A stretch of DNA of 64,000 nucleotides from Acidobacteriota bacterium (GTDB lineage Bacteria > Acidobacteriota > Terriglobia > Acidiferrales > UBA7541), in NCBI GenBank assembly GCA_003224145.1, contig QHYN01000199.1, forward strand, positions 1 through 64,000. The letters are read 5' to 3'. The position numbers were made by a program, and so were the translations under genes. The stretch's first letter is position 1, and every line of letters begins with the position of its first letter. Under the pieces are notes generated by a model, which had not been told where the DNA came from, ran no database searches, and worked only from the letters and a program-made list of their open reading frames with translations. Below, piece by piece: positions 42,523-50,441 of the stretch.

Positions 42523-43248
42523 ATGAAACTGCGAATCCAAATCGGTTGCTTACTGATTGCGCTGGGGATCGACGCAGGGATGGCTTTGCCGTGTGCAGCG
42601 CAAAAGCACGACACGAACAAGCCGCCCCAGCAACAAAAGCAAGAGCAGAGACAACAACAGAGGCAGGCGCCGAGACAAGAGCGGCGGCAAGAGCGGCAAG
42701 ATGCGCGGAGGGCCCCCAATGGCCGTCCGAATGCTGACCGGCCGCGCAACATTGCTCCGCCGAATCGGCCAACAGAGTCGATGGGCACGCTCGGTGGGGG
42801 GAATCGTCCTCCAAACGCTGGCAATCAGCCGGGACAGCGGCCAAACTTCAATCCGAACCGGCCACCGAATGCCAGCAATCCCCAGGCAAATCCCAGAAGG
42901 TTCCAGGATTTGACGCCGGAGCAGAAACGAAGTTGGGAGAAGTTCAATCGGCTGCCGCCCCAAAAGCAACAAGAGATGAGAGAGGCAGCTAGGAACTGGC
43001 AGAAGCTGACGCCGGATCAGCAGGGGCATATCAAGAATGAGGTGTTTCCAAAGTGGCAGCAGATGCCGTCCGACAGACAGAGGGCAATTCGACAACGATT
43101 GGGCGTGCTGCAAAACATGCCGGAGTCAGCGCGGAACCAGCACTTGAATGATCCGAACTTCACACGCGGCATGAGCGAAGAAGATAAGGCCATGCTGCGC
43201 GATCTGAGCCACATGCATGTGGGCGCGCCGGATCCGCCGAGCGAGTAG
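42523..43248 (+). CDS. DUF3106 domain protein, Q/R-rich N-terminus
   Basis: RFQDLTPEQKRSWEKFNRLPPQKQQEMREAARNWQKLTPDQ; signal peptide-like N-terminus. Confidence 0.8.
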   Translation: MKLRIQIGCLLIALGIDAGMALPCAAQKHDTNKPPQQQKQEQRQQQRQAPRQERRQERQDARRAPNGRPNADRPRNIAPPNRPTESMGTLGGGNRPPNAGNQPGQRPNFNPNRPPNASNPQANPRRFQDLTPEQKRSWEKFNRLPPQKQQEMREAARNWQKLTPDQQGHIKNEVFPKWQQMPSDRQRAIRQRLGVLQNMPESARNQHLNDPNFTRGMSEEDKAMLRDLSHMHVGAPDPPSE

Positions 43249-43349
43249 AACAGTCTTCCGTTGTAAGTTCTAAGTTTTAAGTCCGGACAAAACAGCTCCA
43301 CTTGGAAGTTTCGTCTCAACCGATGCTCGTTGCGCAGGGTGAGAGTTGA

Positions 43350-43389
43350 GATCCTTCGGGCCGCAAAATGCACGGCCTCAGGATGACAC
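43350..43389. repeat. palindromic intergenic repeat, GATCCTTCG...CTCAGGATGACAC type
   Basis: nested stems ATCCT/AGGAT and GGCCG/CGGCC; same layout as 3001-3056. Confidence 0.55.
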
Positions 43390-43530
43390 ACCGTAGCTTG
43401 CGTTTGTCAGGGCAGAGAACTGCAGGTTGTCAAAAAAGCTTGGCTAGTTTCAGGGTCCATGGATCTGCCAAATCGTCTCTCCGTTGTTTTGCCCCAACGT
43501 TGACAAGAGCCGCTGGTTCACGGCAAGGTG

Positions 43531-43640
43531 ACTAGTGCCGTTCCAACTCCTTTGAGCGATCGCTATTGGTTTCGGTCACGACGATTTTTCCGGAAACGAT
43601 GGATCGCGCGTTTGGTCCGTCTAGTTGGAACGGCACTAGT
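43531..43640. repeat. MITE-like element bounded by 18-bp perfect terminal inverted repeats
   Basis: ACTAGTGCCGTTCCAACT (43531-43548) and AGTTGGAACGGCACTAGT (43623-43640), 74-nt interior without a convincing ORF. Confidence 0.65.
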
Positions 43641-43684
43641 TCGGGATTGCCGCATCGAACGAGTGGAGGAAGAACATTCCCGCA

Positions 43685-44911
43685 TTGTCCACGCGCTTTC
43701 GCGCCTTGCAGCACCGCAATTTTCAGCTCTTCATCGCAGGGCAACTCATATCGCTGATCGGAACGTGGATGCAGACCACCGCGCAACTGTGGCTGGTCTA
43801 TAAGCTCACCGGATCGGCAGCGCTGCTCGGAGTTTTTGGGTTCGCAAGCCAGGTGCCGATGTTGTTTCTCTCCTCGCTGGGCGGATATGTGGGTGACCGC
43901 TACGAGCGCCATCGTGGCGTGATTGCCACGCAGACAGCCTCCATGATTCTGGCGTTCGTGCTGGCAGCACTGACGCTGGCGCATCTAATTAATGAATGGG
44001 AATTGATCGCCATCGCGTTTTTGGTAGGCGTTGTCAACGCGTTTGATGTACCAATCCGGCAGGCATTTTTGGTGCAGATGGTGGGGAAAGAAGATTTGCC
44101 AAATGCCATCGCGCTGAATTCCTCGATTTTTAACGGAGCGCGTGTGGTGGGCCCGGCAATTGCGGGATTCGCGATCGCCTGGTTCGGGGAAGGCTGGTGT
44201 TTCTTCCTGAACGGGTTGAGTTTTGTGGCGGTGATCGTGGCACTTTTCATGATGAGGATCGCAAAGACGGAAATAAAGCCGAGTGAGGAATCTCCGCTGA
44301 AAAGCCTGGTGCAGGGATTCCACTTTGCGATGAGCGATCCGCCAGTACGGTCGACGCTGTTGTTGCTGAGCGTGCTGAGCCTTTTTGGATTGCAGTACTC
44401 GGTATTCATGCCGATTTACGCGCAGGACATTTTGAGGGGAAACGCGCGGACACTGGGATTGCTGATGAGCTCAGCGGGGGTGGGCGCGGTGCTGGGCGCG
44501 CTGCATTTTGCTGCGCGCACGCACTACAAAGGGCTGGCACGGTGGATTGGGGCGACTTCGACGACGTGCGCGGTCTGCCTGATCATTTTTTCGCAGGCGA
44601 AGGTTTTCTGGCTTTGCGTCGTGGTGCTCTTCGTCGTGGGGTTCGCGGCCACGTCACAGATGGCCGCGACGAATACGCTGATTCAGAATCGCGTGCCCGA
44701 TGAGCTGCGCAGCCGAGTGATGGCAGTGTATGCGACGATGTTCATGGGCGTGCAGCCAATTGGAGCGCTGATCGCGGGAGGCGTCGCAAAGCGCATCGGC
44801 GCTCCCTACACGTTGACGGTTTCTGGATCGCTTGTACTGCTGGGTAGTTTGGTCTTTTTGTCTCGCGTCGTCATGAGATTGGGGAAACTGCAGACATCCG
44901 CGGGAACTTAG
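43685..44911 (+). CDS. MFS transporter (enterobactin exporter-like / DUF894)
   Basis: TTG start; FRALQHRNFQLFIAGQLISLIGTWMQTTAQLWLVYKLTGSA; about 12 TM. Confidence 0.93.
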   Translation: MSTRFRALQHRNFQLFIAGQLISLIGTWMQTTAQLWLVYKLTGSAALLGVFGFASQVPMLFLSSLGGYVGDRYERHRGVIATQTASMILAFVLAALTLAHLINEWELIAIAFLVGVVNAFDVPIRQAFLVQMVGKEDLPNAIALNSSIFNGARVVGPAIAGFAIAWFGEGWCFFLNGLSFVAVIVALFMMRIAKTEIKPSEESPLKSLVQGFHFAMSDPPVRSTLLLLSVLSLFGLQYSVFMPIYAQDILRGNARTLGLLMSSAGVGAVLGALHFAARTHYKGLARWIGATSTTCAVCLIIFSQAKVFWLCVVVLFVVGFAATSQMAATNTLIQNRVPDELRSRVMAVYATMFMGVQPIGALIAGGVAKRIGAPYTLTVSGSLVLLGSLVFLSRVVMRLGKLQTSAGT

Positions 44912-46014
44912 GAAGGATTAGGGCGATAGAGCCACGCGGGTGTCGAAATTGCCTGCTGAGCGGATGAGTTGTTGATCTCCGCGAGGATGGCGTCCACCTT
45001 GGGCCGCTGTGGGGCAAGGGAGCAAACGGGATCCGTCGCGCAAGCGTCGCCCGTGAGGAGGAGCGCCTGGCAACGGCAGCCACCGAAGTCCAGATCGCGG
45101 CGGTCGCAGGATTTGCAAGGTTCCTGCATCCAATCCTGGCCGCGAAATTTCTGAAACGCCTCGGAATGATCCCAGATTTCGCGCAGGCTGCGATTCTTCA
45201 CGTTTTCGAACGATAGGCCGGGAATGACTGTCGCGGCGTGACAGGGAAGGGCGTCACCGCTCGGAGTGATGAGCATAAGCTTGCGGCCCCAGCCACCGAC
45301 GCAGGGTTTGGGGAATTTGGCGTAATAGTCGGGCACGACGAAGAGGACGCGTGTCTTGCCGCGCAATTGTTCTTCGGCGCGATTGAGAAGCTCCACGCAG
45401 CGGTCCACCTGCTGCCTGGTGGGCAAGAGCCGCTCGCGATTGGGAAAGGCCCAGCCGTAATACTGGACGCTCGCGAATTCCACGCAACCCGCACCAGAGT
45501 TTTCCACGATGGCGAGCATTTCCTCGAGTTCGTCGATGTTGCGGCGATGGATAACGAAATTCAGGGTGACGCCAATGCGGTAGCGTTTCAGCCACTGGAG
45601 GACGCGGAGCTTGTGCGAGTGGGACTTCGTTCCCGAAATATCGCTGGCAGTCTCTTCGTGCCCGCCCTGGAAGCTGAGCTGAAAATGATCTAGTCCAGAT
45701 TGGACTAGAGAATCGAGCTTGGCTTCGTCGAGGGGAAGACCGGAAGTGATGAGGCTGACATAGAGGCCGGCAGCTCGCGCGTTGCGGACGAGATCGACGA
45801 TATCAGGACGCGCGAGAGGCTCGCCACCCGTGAAATCGGCCTGGAGTACGCCAGCTTCGGCGGCTTCTTTGAAGACACGCGACCAGGCTTCCGTGGAGAG
45901 CTCGTTGGCGCGAGATTGCAACTCGAGGGGATTCGAACAATAGACACAGTGGAGCGGGCAGCGATGCGTGAGCTCGACGACAAGGGCGAGCGGGTTGTGT
46001 GAATTAAGCGTCAT
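44908..46014 (-). CDS. pqqE: PQQ biosynthesis radical SAM protein PqqE
   Basis: PLALVVELTHRCPLHCVYCSNPLELQ; C-terminal SPASM cysteines CKSCDRRDLDFGGCRCQA; longer ORF start rejected. Confidence 0.97.
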   Translation of the reverse strand: MTLNSHNPLALVVELTHRCPLHCVYCSNPLELQSRANELSTEAWSRVFKEAAEAGVLQADFTGGEPLARPDIVDLVRNARAAGLYVSLITSGLPLDEAKLDSLVQSGLDHFQLSFQGGHEETASDISGTKSHSHKLRVLQWLKRYRIGVTLNFVIHRRNIDELEEMLAIVENSGAGCVEFASVQYYGWAFPNRERLLPTRQQVDRCVELLNRAEEQLRGKTRVLFVVPDYYAKFPKPCVGGWGRKLMLITPSGDALPCHAATVIPGLSFENVKNRSLREIWDHSEAFQKFRGQDWMQEPCKSCDRRDLDFGGCRCQALLLTGDACATDPVCSLAPQRPKVDAILAEINNSSAQQAISTPAWLYRPNPS

Positions 46015-46034
46015 GACCGGAAGAAAGGCGTGAG

Positions 46035-46265
46035 CTACAACTCGAAGTCGAGAGCGCGTTCTTTCTGCAAGAGCGCGAGATAGCCGATAATGTCCTGCTC
46101 GACTTTGTGCGGCTCCGCTTTCGAATAAATTTGTTGCAACTCGGCGATGATCTGCACCACGGTGTGCTGGCCGTCGCAGCGCGAAACGATTTCCAAGCTC
46201 GGGCCATTCAGGCGCAGAGCACGTTCGGGCATCAGGAGCATACGCTGATTGTTGTTCTCTCCCAT
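46035..46265 (-). CDS. pqqD: PQQ biosynthesis peptide chaperone PqqD
   Basis: 76 aa; MPERALRLNGPSLEIVSRCDGQHTVVQIIAELQQIYSK; C-terminal part of a longer spurious ORF. Confidence 0.92.
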   Translation of the reverse strand: MGENNNQRMLLMPERALRLNGPSLEIVSRCDGQHTVVQIIAELQQIYSKAEPHKVEQDIIGYLALLQKERALDFEL

Positions 46266-46309
46266 GCGACACCCCGGAGCGAGCCGCGGCCGGCTGTTCC
46301 CCTCCATTG

Positions 46310-47074
46310 TCATGTGCTTTCCGTGGCAGGCTGGAAAGCGCCCGGGGGAGACCAGCCGGGATTCACATAGGCGAAATAGAGGGCGTCGAGCTGGGCCCAG
46401 AGAATGTCGCATTTGGCGCGCAGAGCAGCATGAGCATTGTCTTGTTCTTCGCGCGTGCGCGCGTGTTTCACAACCCATGCGAGAGCGAATTCGGCGTCTT
46501 CGGGAGCCTGGGTGAGGCGGCCGGTGAAATAGTCCAGACCCCCGGAAAGCCAAGGATAGTGCCGGCGCATGCGATCCAAGCGTAGGGCAATGAGTTTGTG
46601 GGAAAAAAGTTCCGTGAGCGAAGATGCGACGGCCTCCAGATGCGAATGTGTGGAGACGAAATCGACGTAGGCCTGTACCGCGAAACGCGTGGCCGGCAGA
46701 ATGCCATCGCCGCGGAGAGCGTGATCGCGCGAAAGGCCGGTGGCTTCGACAAGTTTCAGCCATTTCTCAATGCCGCCCGGTTTTGTTCCGTCGCCGTCGT
46801 GGTCGAGGATGCGCTTGCGCCAGGCGAGGCGAAAGGCGGGATCTTCGCTGCGGGCAAGAATAGCCGCGTCTTTGATGGGGATGCGGCTTTGATAGTAGTA
46901 GCGATTCAGTGCCCAGGCCTGAAGCTGGCCGCGGGTCAGCTTGCCTTCGTGCATGAGCAAGTGAAAGGGATGCTTGTGGTGATAGCGCTCTTCGCCGATG
47001 GCGTGAAAACCAGCGATGAGCTGGGCTTCGGAGAGCAGAGGTTTTTCAAAGGAACTGGTCATGGATGGGGTCAT
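46310..47074 (-). CDS. pqqC: pyrroloquinoline-quinone synthase PqqC
   Basis: YHHKHPFHLLMHEGKLTRGQLQAWALNRYYYQSRIPIKDAAILAR. Confidence 0.97.
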   Translation of the reverse strand: MTPSMTSSFEKPLLSEAQLIAGFHAIGEERYHHKHPFHLLMHEGKLTRGQLQAWALNRYYYQSRIPIKDAAILARSEDPAFRLAWRKRILDHDGDGTKPGGIEKWLKLVEATGLSRDHALRGDGILPATRFAVQAYVDFVSTHSHLEAVASSLTELFSHKLIALRLDRMRRHYPWLSGGLDYFTGRLTQAPEDAEFALAWVVKHARTREEQDNAHAALRAKCDILWAQLDALYFAYVNPGWSPPGAFQPATEST

Positions 47075-48006
47075 AGCTCGAACTCCATCCCATCATAGGC
47101 GATTTCGAAGCCCGCTTCACGTACAGTGCGGTGTTCGGCGCTGTCTTCGTCAAGGATTGGATTGGTATTGTTGATGTGGATCAAGATTCTGCGGCCCTTG
47201 TCATTCGCAGGAAATTGCTCGAGCAGGCCCCCCGGGCCGGAGAGCGGCAAGTGCCCGATTTCGCGGGCGGATTTGCTGCTGCGGCCTGTTTTCGACAACT
47301 CATCGTCGCTCCAGAACGTGCCGTCGATGAGGGTGACATCAGAGGTCTCGGCAGCGGACCTCCACGCGCTCGAAGAGCCGGAAAGTGAGGGGGCAAAAAA
47401 GAAACGCCTCTGGCCTTGCTCCATGACGAAGCCGACCGTTGCTTCCTCGGGCGAGAGCGTCCGGAGAGTCTCCTCGCCCACGTAATCTGGATAAGAGCTT
47501 CCGAGCGACACTGTGGTGCAGATGAATTCTGGTGGCGCAGAGGAGTCTTCGGAGAGATGACAGCCCAAGCGTCCCTTGCTAGACAGAGTCTGCCATTTCA
47601 CCGGCGGATCGGAACGCTCCAAAACGCGGAATATCTTGTTTTCTTTCTGGAGAACGCGCTGCACGCCAGCAGTCGCGAACAAAAAGAAGCTCTGAAATTC
47701 GCGCAGATGGAGGAGGCCCATTACGGAATCAACGTCAGCACTCGGCAGGAACACGCCTCCAATCGGCGATGGAGAAGAATCGTCCCGGGGTGGAGAGAGC
47801 TCACGGGTAGCGAGCACTTGATGCCTTAGATCTGGAGAAGCGCCGAGAAGAAACCAAGTCTTGGAGTCAGGCGAGAAGATGACTTGCGTTTGCGTACGCG
47901 GACGAGCTTTTAGAGTTCCGCGGCGCAACGCGCTACAGTTTGGACAGTTGCAATTCCATTGGGGAAAGCCGCCCCCGGCTGCGGAGCCGAGGATCTTTAC
48001 GCGCAT
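47071..48006 (-). CDS. pqqB: PQQ biosynthesis protein PqqB
   Basis: MRVKILGSAAGGGFPQWNCNCPNC; HINNTNPILDEDSAEHRTVREAGFEIAYDGMEFEL. Confidence 0.97.
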   Translation of the reverse strand: MRVKILGSAAGGGFPQWNCNCPNCSALRRGTLKARPRTQTQVIFSPDSKTWFLLGASPDLRHQVLATRELSPPRDDSSPSPIGGVFLPSADVDSVMGLLHLREFQSFFLFATAGVQRVLQKENKIFRVLERSDPPVKWQTLSSKGRLGCHLSEDSSAPPEFICTTVSLGSSYPDYVGEETLRTLSPEEATVGFVMEQGQRRFFFAPSLSGSSSAWRSAAETSDVTLIDGTFWSDDELSKTGRSSKSAREIGHLPLSGPGGLLEQFPANDKGRRILIHINNTNPILDEDSAEHRTVREAGFEIAYDGMEFEL

Positions 48007-48048
48007 TCCGGCACGGCTGCCAGTGACTGATTCTGGCGGAGAGGAAGA

Positions 48049-48126
48049 TTAAAGCTCGGCGTTGGCGTAAGAGGTAACTTCGCAATTGAGGTCGATCTCT
48101 TCGTGCTGAGGGGTGGTCCATTCCAT
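48049..48126 (-). CDS. pqqA: PQQ precursor peptide PqqA
   Basis: 25 aa MEWTTPQHEEIDLNCEVTSYANAEL with conserved E-x3-Y; immediately upstream of pqqB. Confidence 0.93.
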   Translation of the reverse strand: MEWTTPQHEEIDLNCEVTSYANAEL

Positions 48127-48413
48127 GAAAAGGGCTCCTTTAGGAGTCTGAGATATCACGACCAGTAAAGCATAACACGAGAGCCGGAAGAATGGAATAG
48201 GGAAGTGGAAGAGGCGGGTGCCCGCTCGACACCGGCCCAGGGCTGCGGGCCTGACCAAATTAGTACCAATTTCTAGACTAGCATCGGCTGACAATCCCAC
48301 CACTAAGGCTTGAAGCTGTGACGCGAGAGAGCCACAAGCAGTTGCGGCGAAAACGGCACGCTTGGTCCCGTCTAATTTTCACAACTTTTTTTAAACAAAA
48401 TGCATGTTTCCTC

Positions 48414-48441
48414 TTGACAAGCGCCAAACAGAGCCTATCAT
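48414..48441 (+). promoter_or_regulatory. sigma-70 type promoter upstream of mraZ
   Basis: TTGACA-N16-TATCAT. Confidence 0.75.
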
Positions 48442-48535
48442 GTGGGCCAAAGTGGTGAGAAGTGGGCTACAGTAGAACAAAGTAGCGGGCGGTAGGGCAA
48501 AGTAGACAGCTTGAGTAACTTGTGGTGAAAGTGGG
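48442..48535 (+). promoter_or_regulatory. MraZ-box-like array of GTRG direct repeats with 10-bp period
   Basis: GTGG/GTAG at 48442, 48452, 48462, 48472, 48482, 48492, 48502 and 48522, plus 48531 one bp out of phase; many preceded by AA(A/G). Confidence 0.85.
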
Positions 48536-48606
48536 CATTTTGGCCTTTCCAGACCACATTTTTGTCTCGAATCCCGGGAAAACCGGGGTCGAATTGAACG
48601 GAACAA

Positions 48607-49047
48607 ATGAAGCTGCGGGGCAACTGTCCGGCGAAGGTGGACGAGAAGGGGCGATTGAAGATACCCGCCGTGTTTTTGGAGGAGCTCAAGGAGTACGGAA
48701 ACCAGTTTTACATTACCAGCCCAACGGGTGAGACGGCACGGATTTATCCGATGAAGGTTTGGTCGGAGATCGAGGACAAGTTGGCGCGGTTGCCCACGAC
48801 GAATAAAGCGAAAAGGAAGTTCTTGATGAGGACAAGCTACTACGGGCAAACCGTGGAGATGGACGGTCAGGGAAGAGTGCTGGTGCCTGCGGTGCTGCGT
48901 GAGGCCGCGCAAACCAAGGGCGAAGTAGATGTTTTCGGCGCCCTCAATTATCTGGAGGTGATGAATCACACCAGGGCGTTGGATCAATTGAAGAATGATC
49001 CGTACACCGATGAGGACGACAAGGTGTTGGGAGACCTGGGGATTTGA
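48607..49047 (+). CDS. mraZ: transcriptional regulator MraZ
   Basis: MKLRGNCPAKVDEKGRLKIPAVFLEEL; two SpoVT/AbrB-like repeats (DGQGRVLVPAVLREAA). Confidence 0.95.
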   Translation: MKLRGNCPAKVDEKGRLKIPAVFLEELKEYGNQFYITSPTGETARIYPMKVWSEIEDKLARLPTTNKAKRKFLMRTSYYGQTVEMDGQGRVLVPAVLREAAQTKGEVDVFGALNYLEVMNHTRALDQLKNDPYTDEDDKVLGDLGI

Positions 49048-49094
49048 TGCCGCAAGAGAAGTAGAGGATCGGGCTGGGCGAAGGGTTCAAAGGA

Positions 49095-49973
49095 TTGAGC
49101 GCGGCGCATACGCCGGTACTGTTGGAAGAGGTGCTGGAATGGCTGCACATAAAGCCGGACAGAACGTACATCGACGCCACGCTAGGAGCGGGCGGGCACT
49201 CAGCAGCCATCGCGGAGAGATTGACCTCTGGGAGATTGATCAGCCTGGACCGGGACGCACAGGCGTTAGAACTTGGGCGGGCAAGGCTCAAAATCTTTGG
49301 GGCGAAAGTGAAGCTGATCCAAGCACCGTTCTCGAGGATCGCGGAGGTCGCACAAGAGTTGGGGATTCCGCCGGCGGACGGGGTCTTGGCCGACTTGGGG
49401 GTTTCGAGCATGCAGCTTGACCAGGCCGCGCGGGGGTTTTCGTTTCGCGAGGCGGGGCCGCTGGACATGCGAATGGATGCCGGAACCGATGAGTTGACGG
49501 CAGAAGAGATTGTGAATCGATGGCCGGAGAGAGAGCTGGCCGATTTGCTCTACCGCGAGGCGGATGAGCACGATTCCCGAAGGATCGCCAGGGCGATCAT
49601 GAGAGCGCGACCCATAAGAGATACCGCGCACCTGGCAACGACTGTGGCAGGGGCCCGAAAGCAATGGGGAAGGCAGAGACTGCATCCCGCAACAAAAACG
49701 TTTCTGGCGCTGCGGATAGCGGTGAATCGAGAGATGGAGGAACTCGGGCAGTTTCTTTCTCGGACCCCCGCCACAATGAATTCAGGCGGCCGCTGGGTGG
49801 TTCTGAGTTACCACTCGCGGGAAGACCGTCTGGTGAAGCGCGCGTTTCAGGAGGGTGAGCGAGCAGGAACGCTCCGCGTGCTGACCAAACATGTAATCCA
49901 GCCCACCAAGGAAGAGAAGGCGGGCAACCCACGTTCGCGAAGTGCGAAACTGCGGTGTGCGGAAAGAGTATAG
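49095..49973 (+). CDS. rsmH: 16S rRNA (cytosine1402-N4)-methyltransferase
   Basis: AAHTPVLLEEVLEWL; YIDATLGAGGHSAAIAERL; GVLADLGVSSMQLDQAARGFSF; TTG start. Confidence 0.97.
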   Translation: MSAAHTPVLLEEVLEWLHIKPDRTYIDATLGAGGHSAAIAERLTSGRLISLDRDAQALELGRARLKIFGAKVKLIQAPFSRIAEVAQELGIPPADGVLADLGVSSMQLDQAARGFSFREAGPLDMRMDAGTDELTAEEIVNRWPERELADLLYREADEHDSRRIARAIMRARPIRDTAHLATTVAGARKQWGRQRLHPATKTFLALRIAVNREMEELGQFLSRTPATMNSGGRWVVLSYHSREDRLVKRAFQEGERAGTLRVLTKHVIQPTKEEKAGNPRSRSAKLRCAERV

Positions 49974-49975
49974 CC

Positions 49976-50392
49976 ATGGCGAGAAGGAACAAAGCAGCAG
50001 CAAAGCTGGAATTTCAAACGGTCAAGCGAATCGACAACTCGAGGCTGGTGCGCCGCGTCGAGCCGGTAAAGATGCGGAATTATTGCCGAACCCTGGCACT
50101 GGGCGGCATCGTGGCGGCTTTTTTCATGCTTTATATCTACCAGCATTTTCGCTGTATTGATCTAAGCTTCCAATTGGAAGAAGTAAAAGCAAAACAAGTG
50201 GAAGCCGCGACGCTGAACTCTTCCCTGAAGCTGGAGATTGCCAGCCTGCGAAATCCGATGCGCATCGATGTCATTGCCCGGCGCCAATTGGGACTGACCG
50301 AGCCGCTGCCGACGCAAGTGCAGGAATACGACGCCCCGCCGGGCGCCGAGGTGGCTGCCGCGAGATACGTCCGCCAGAACCGCGCGCGGTAG
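49976..50392 (+). CDS. ftsL: FtsL-like cell division protein
   Basis: small bitopic protein with coiled-coil, positioned between rsmH and ftsI. Confidence 0.75.
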   Translation: MARRNKAAAKLEFQTVKRIDNSRLVRRVEPVKMRNYCRTLALGGIVAAFFMLYIYQHFRCIDLSFQLEEVKAKQVEAATLNSSLKLEIASLRNPMRIDVIARRQLGLTEPLPTQVQEYDAPPGAEVAAARYVRQNRAR

Positions 50393-50441
50393 CGCTCTCA
50401 GCGTGCGGGCTGTCAGAGAATCTGCACACGTAGAATGAACA

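Noticed and set aside
46015-46272. N-terminal extension of the 454-aa PqqE ORF
   Set aside because: Overlaps pqqD out of frame; PqqE homology starts at the ATG at 46014.
46266-46763. N-terminal part of the 242-aa ORF containing PqqD
   Set aside because: Overlaps pqqC out of frame; PqqD homology begins only near 46265.
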